DNA of 36,167 nucleotides from Marivita sp. (GTDB lineage: Bacteria > Pseudomonadota > Alphaproteobacteria > Rhodobacterales > Rhodobacteraceae): the NCBI RefSeq assembly GCF_017643905.1, contig NZ_JAEPMO010000023.1:1-36167 (forward strand). The letters run 5' to 3'. Below, piece by piece: positions 34,347 to 36,167 of this stretch. Both the position numbers and the translations under genes were made by a program. A model generated the notes under the pieces. The model saw nothing but the letters and a program-made list of their open reading frames with translations. It did not search any database and was not told where the DNA came from. Position 1 is the stretch's first letter. Each line of letters opens with the position of its first letter.

Positions 34347-35267
34347 ATGTCTACACCGTTTCGCCAATTCCAAGCCTTCCACGCCATCATGGAGCGCGGC
34401 ACCGTAACGGCAGCCGCTGAACACCTCGGAGTGTCACAGCCCGCCATCAGCAACCTGCTGTCGCAACTGGAACGGCGCACCAAGTTCAAGCTTTTCGAAC
34501 GCAGAAGGGGCCGACTTGTCCCGACGCCCGAAGCGGCGGTGTTGTTTGAAGAGATTGATACGATTGTGCGGGGGCTCGACCATGTGAACCAAGCGGTGGC
34601 GGACCTGCAAAATCGCACCGCGGGCCAGCTACAGGTTGCAACCAACCATGCCTTGGCATTCGGCTTTATCCCAGCAGAAATCGCTGTGTTCTGCGAGAAA
34701 CGACCGAACCTGACCCTTGCCGTTCAGTCTCAGTATTCCGGCAAGATACAGGAATGGGTCGCCGCAGGTCTGTATGAGATCGGGATCTGCGAACGCCCCA
34801 TCCTGCACGAAGGTCTTGAAGAGCGTCGATTCACCTTTGAAACCCTCTGCGCCATTCCGGAAGGCGCTGGTCTGGCCGAGGATGCAACCGTGACACCGTC
34901 CGCATTGGACGACTACCCGTTCATCATCATGGGTGCAGATCACATGGTCACCCGCCGAACGCGCGAGGCCTTTCATTCGAACGGGGCACATTTCAGAGTG
35001 CGATGCCACACTGACCTGTTTCGAAATGCGCTTAACCTCGTAAAACAGGGGTTAGGGGCAGCAATGATCGACCCCTTTACACTCGCGAGCGACGACGGAC
35101 AGGGATACGTGGTCCGGCGATTGGAGCCGACAGTTCATCTCGACATCGTCATCGTGACACGGCGCGATCGACCGATTTCGGTTGTCGGGCAGGAATTTCT
35201 TGATCAGATCATTCCCGAGATGGAGAAGATCGCAATAGACGTAACGCAGGACAGGATAGACGCATGA
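34347..35267 (+). CDS. LysR-family transcriptional regulator of the TRAP catabolic locus
   Basis: 306 residues. Winged helix at the N-terminus (FRQFQAFHAIMERGTVTAAA, EHLGVSQPAISNLLSQLERR), effector domain about 90-295. It is divergent from the seven-gene TRAP/enolase/DadA/ThDP operon and is followed by the racemase gene with a 4-nt ATGA overlap. It is therefore probably the pathway-specific regulator. AGGG lies 3 nt before ATG 34347, tight for a ribosome site. The inducer is presumably the imported solute or a pathway intermediate. Confidence 0.9.
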   Translation: MSTPFRQFQAFHAIMERGTVTAAAEHLGVSQPAISNLLSQLERRTKFKLFERRRGRLVPTPEAAVLFEEIDTIVRGLDHVNQAVADLQNRTAGQLQVATNHALAFGFIPAEIAVFCEKRPNLTLAVQSQYSGKIQEWVAAGLYEIGICERPILHEGLEERRFTFETLCAIPEGAGLAEDATVTPSALDDYPFIIMGADHMVTRRTREAFHSNGAHFRVRCHTDLFRNALNLVKQGLGAAMIDPFTLASDDGQGYVVRRLEPTVHLDIVIVTRRDRPISVVGQEFLDQIIPEMEKIAIDVTQDRIDA

Positions 35268-35974
35268 AAGCGCAAGGTGGCAAGGCGATTTACGGTGCGA
35301 CCGTGGGCATTCTCATGCTTGAAGCGCGGTTTCCCCGCATCCCGGGGGACATGGGGAATGCAACAAGTTGGGACTTTCCCGTCCATTACAAGATCGTGCG
35401 CGGAGCATCTCCAGACAAGGTCGTGCGCAGGAATGCTGAAGGACTTTTGCCGGACTTCATCGCCGCCGCGCGGGAACTGGTCGCTGATGGTGCCGACGGG
35501 ATCACGACGAATTGCGGATTTCTGTCGATTTTCCAGAAGGATATCGCAAAAGCCGTCGGGGTGCCCGTCGCGACGTCCTCTCTGATGCAGACCGCGATGG
35601 TCAATGCCCTTCTCCCCCCCGGCAAGAAGGCGGGGATTCTGACGATCTCCGGGAGTTCTCTGACACAAGCCCACCTGAACGCAGCCGGAGTGCCACTGGA
35701 TACACCAATCGGCACAACGGAAGGCGGCCGCGAATTCACCCGCGCCATTCTGGGAAACGAACCCGAGTTGGACGTCGCCGCGGCCGAAGCAGACAATGTC
35801 GATGCCGCCCGACGGCTCGTGGCAAGCAACCCGGATTTAGGAGCCTTGGTGCTCGAATGCACCAACATGGGACCCTACGCATCCGCGATCCGCGCTGCGA
35901 CGGGATTGCCCGTTTTTTCGATTCTCAATTTTGTGTCGTGGTTCCAGGCTGGCTTGTCGCCAAGGAAATTCTGA
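35264..35974 (+). CDS. Aspartate/glutamate/hydantoin racemase-family protein
   Basis: 236 residues, Asp/Glu racemase fold of two lobes, each with a catalytic Cys: Cys84 (TTNCGFL) and Cys199 (LECTNM). These two thiols act as opposing acid/base pairs in cofactor-independent racemases. Family members act on aspartate, glutamate, hydantoins or maleate. It is coupled to the lysR gene by an ATGA overlap and divergent from the DadA-like gene. This suggests it inverts an imported L-amino acid (or derivative) to the D-form that the oxidase uses. An IS element begins about 45-55 bp downstream. The substrate is unknown. Confidence 0.85.
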   Translation: MKAQGGKAIYGATVGILMLEARFPRIPGDMGNATSWDFPVHYKIVRGASPDKVVRRNAEGLLPDFIAAARELVADGADGITTNCGFLSIFQKDIAKAVGVPVATSSLMQTAMVNALLPPGKKAGILTISGSSLTQAHLNAAGVPLDTPIGTTEGGREFTRAILGNEPELDVAAAEADNVDAARRLVASNPDLGALVLECTNMGPYASAIRAATGLPVFSILNFVSWFQAGLSPRKF

Positions 35975-36030
35975 AAAGCAACAAGCGGCAACGACAATGA
36001 ACCGCATCAGTGAAGCGGTGTAAGACGGTC

Positions 36031-36167
36031 TGAACCGCGCCGGGTTTGCCGGAGGCTTCAACTCATGAGTAGGATGGAGCATTATGACGAAGACAACGAA
36101 CAAGTATTCACCAGAAGTGCGCGAGCGTGCCGTGCGAATGGTATTGGATGGCGCAGGTCAGCATGAG
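36031..36167 (+). mobile_element. Left end of an IS3-family insertion sequence (partial)
   Basis: From about 36020-36031 the sequence TGAACCGCGCCGGGTTTGCC and the following GGAGGCT resemble the terminal inverted repeat of IS3-family elements common in alphaproteobacteria. An OrfA-like reading frame begins at 36084. The precise outer boundary is uncertain: TG at 36020 is another candidate terminus. The element runs off the right edge, so its right repeat and target duplication cannot be seen. Confidence 0.7.
36084..36167 (+). CDS. IS3-family transposase OrfA, partial (N-terminus)
   Basis: The first 28 residues, containing KYSPEVRERAVRMVLD, which is the helix-turn-helix start of IS3-family OrfA (HTH_Tnp_1). 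GGAG precedes the ATG. In intact elements OrfA is followed by OrfB (DDE integrase) through a -1 frameshift; that part lies outside the window. It is unrelated to the neighbouring metabolic genes. Confidence 0.8.
   Translation, partial: MTKTTNKYSPEVRERAVRMVLDGAGQHE

Noticed and set aside
1-36167. CRISPR arrays, tRNAs, prophage or toxin-antitoxin genes
   Set aside because: I looked for regularly spaced repeats, tRNA arm sequences and small two-gene toxin modules and saw none.

Overview
The window looks like a chromosomal or large-replicon segment of a marine Rhodobacteraceae (Roseobacter group) bacterium. I infer this from the roughly 60% G+C coding style and from the gene types: ectoine hydrolase, a TRAP transporter, a B12-riboswitch TonB receptor, an RTX/DUF4214 protein, a MocR regulator and enolase-superfamily enzymes. 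No tRNA, rRNA, CRISPR array or phage gene is visible. Nearly all of the DNA is occupied by well-formed metabolic and transport genes. The only mobile DNA is the left end of an IS3-like element at the right edge.

Region 1 (1-4143): an ectoine-degradation-like unit. An ArgE-type M20 deacetylase (partial) lies 4 bp downstream of a DoeA-type ectoine hydrolase, both on the minus strand and divergent from a class III aminotransferase. Two copies of a 12-bp element, exactly 84 bp apart, sit in the divergent promoter region. A BadF/BadG-type (glucosamine/GlcNAc) kinase follows. Region 2 (4147-7115): cobalamin uptake, btuB-btuF, preceded by a cobalamin riboswitch. Region 3 (7116-9571): a secreted metzincin-like protease with RTX repeats and DUF4214, preceded by a perfect 12-bp inverted repeat. 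Region 4 (9738-12474): a periplasmic ferric-ion binding protein and a convergent FbpB-type permease, without a neighbouring ATPase. Region 5 (12757-16407): class I fumarase convergent with an ADP-forming acyl-CoA synthetase. The fumarase terminator hairpin lies inside the C-terminal codons of the synthetase.

Region 6 (16499-26152): a polyamine-like import and oxidation cluster. It comprises an FAD amine oxidase, a PotD/A/B/C-like ABC transporter, a cupin and a LysR regulator. Next to it are a MocR (GntR-aminotransferase) regulator and a divergent mandelate-racemase-type dehydratase. A two-block element (ATATCCA, then ACCAAT, 22 bp apart) occurs in the oxidase promoter region and again in the mocR/dehydratase intergenic region. 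This suggests a single MocR regulon.

Region 7 (26235-35974): a seven-gene minus-strand operon encoding an enolase-superfamily enzyme, a DadA-like oxidase, TRAP DctP-DctQ-DctM, a BASS-like membrane protein and a ThDP enzyme. It is divergent from a LysR regulator that is translationally coupled to an Asp/Glu/hydantoin-type racemase. Together these could import an amino-acid-like solute, invert or dehydrate it, oxidise it to a 2-oxo acid and process that with the ThDP enzyme. I know of no named pathway with exactly this gene set; this is the strongest candidate for an undescribed catabolic system here. Region 8 (about 36020-36167): the left end of an IS3-family element with the start of its OrfA.
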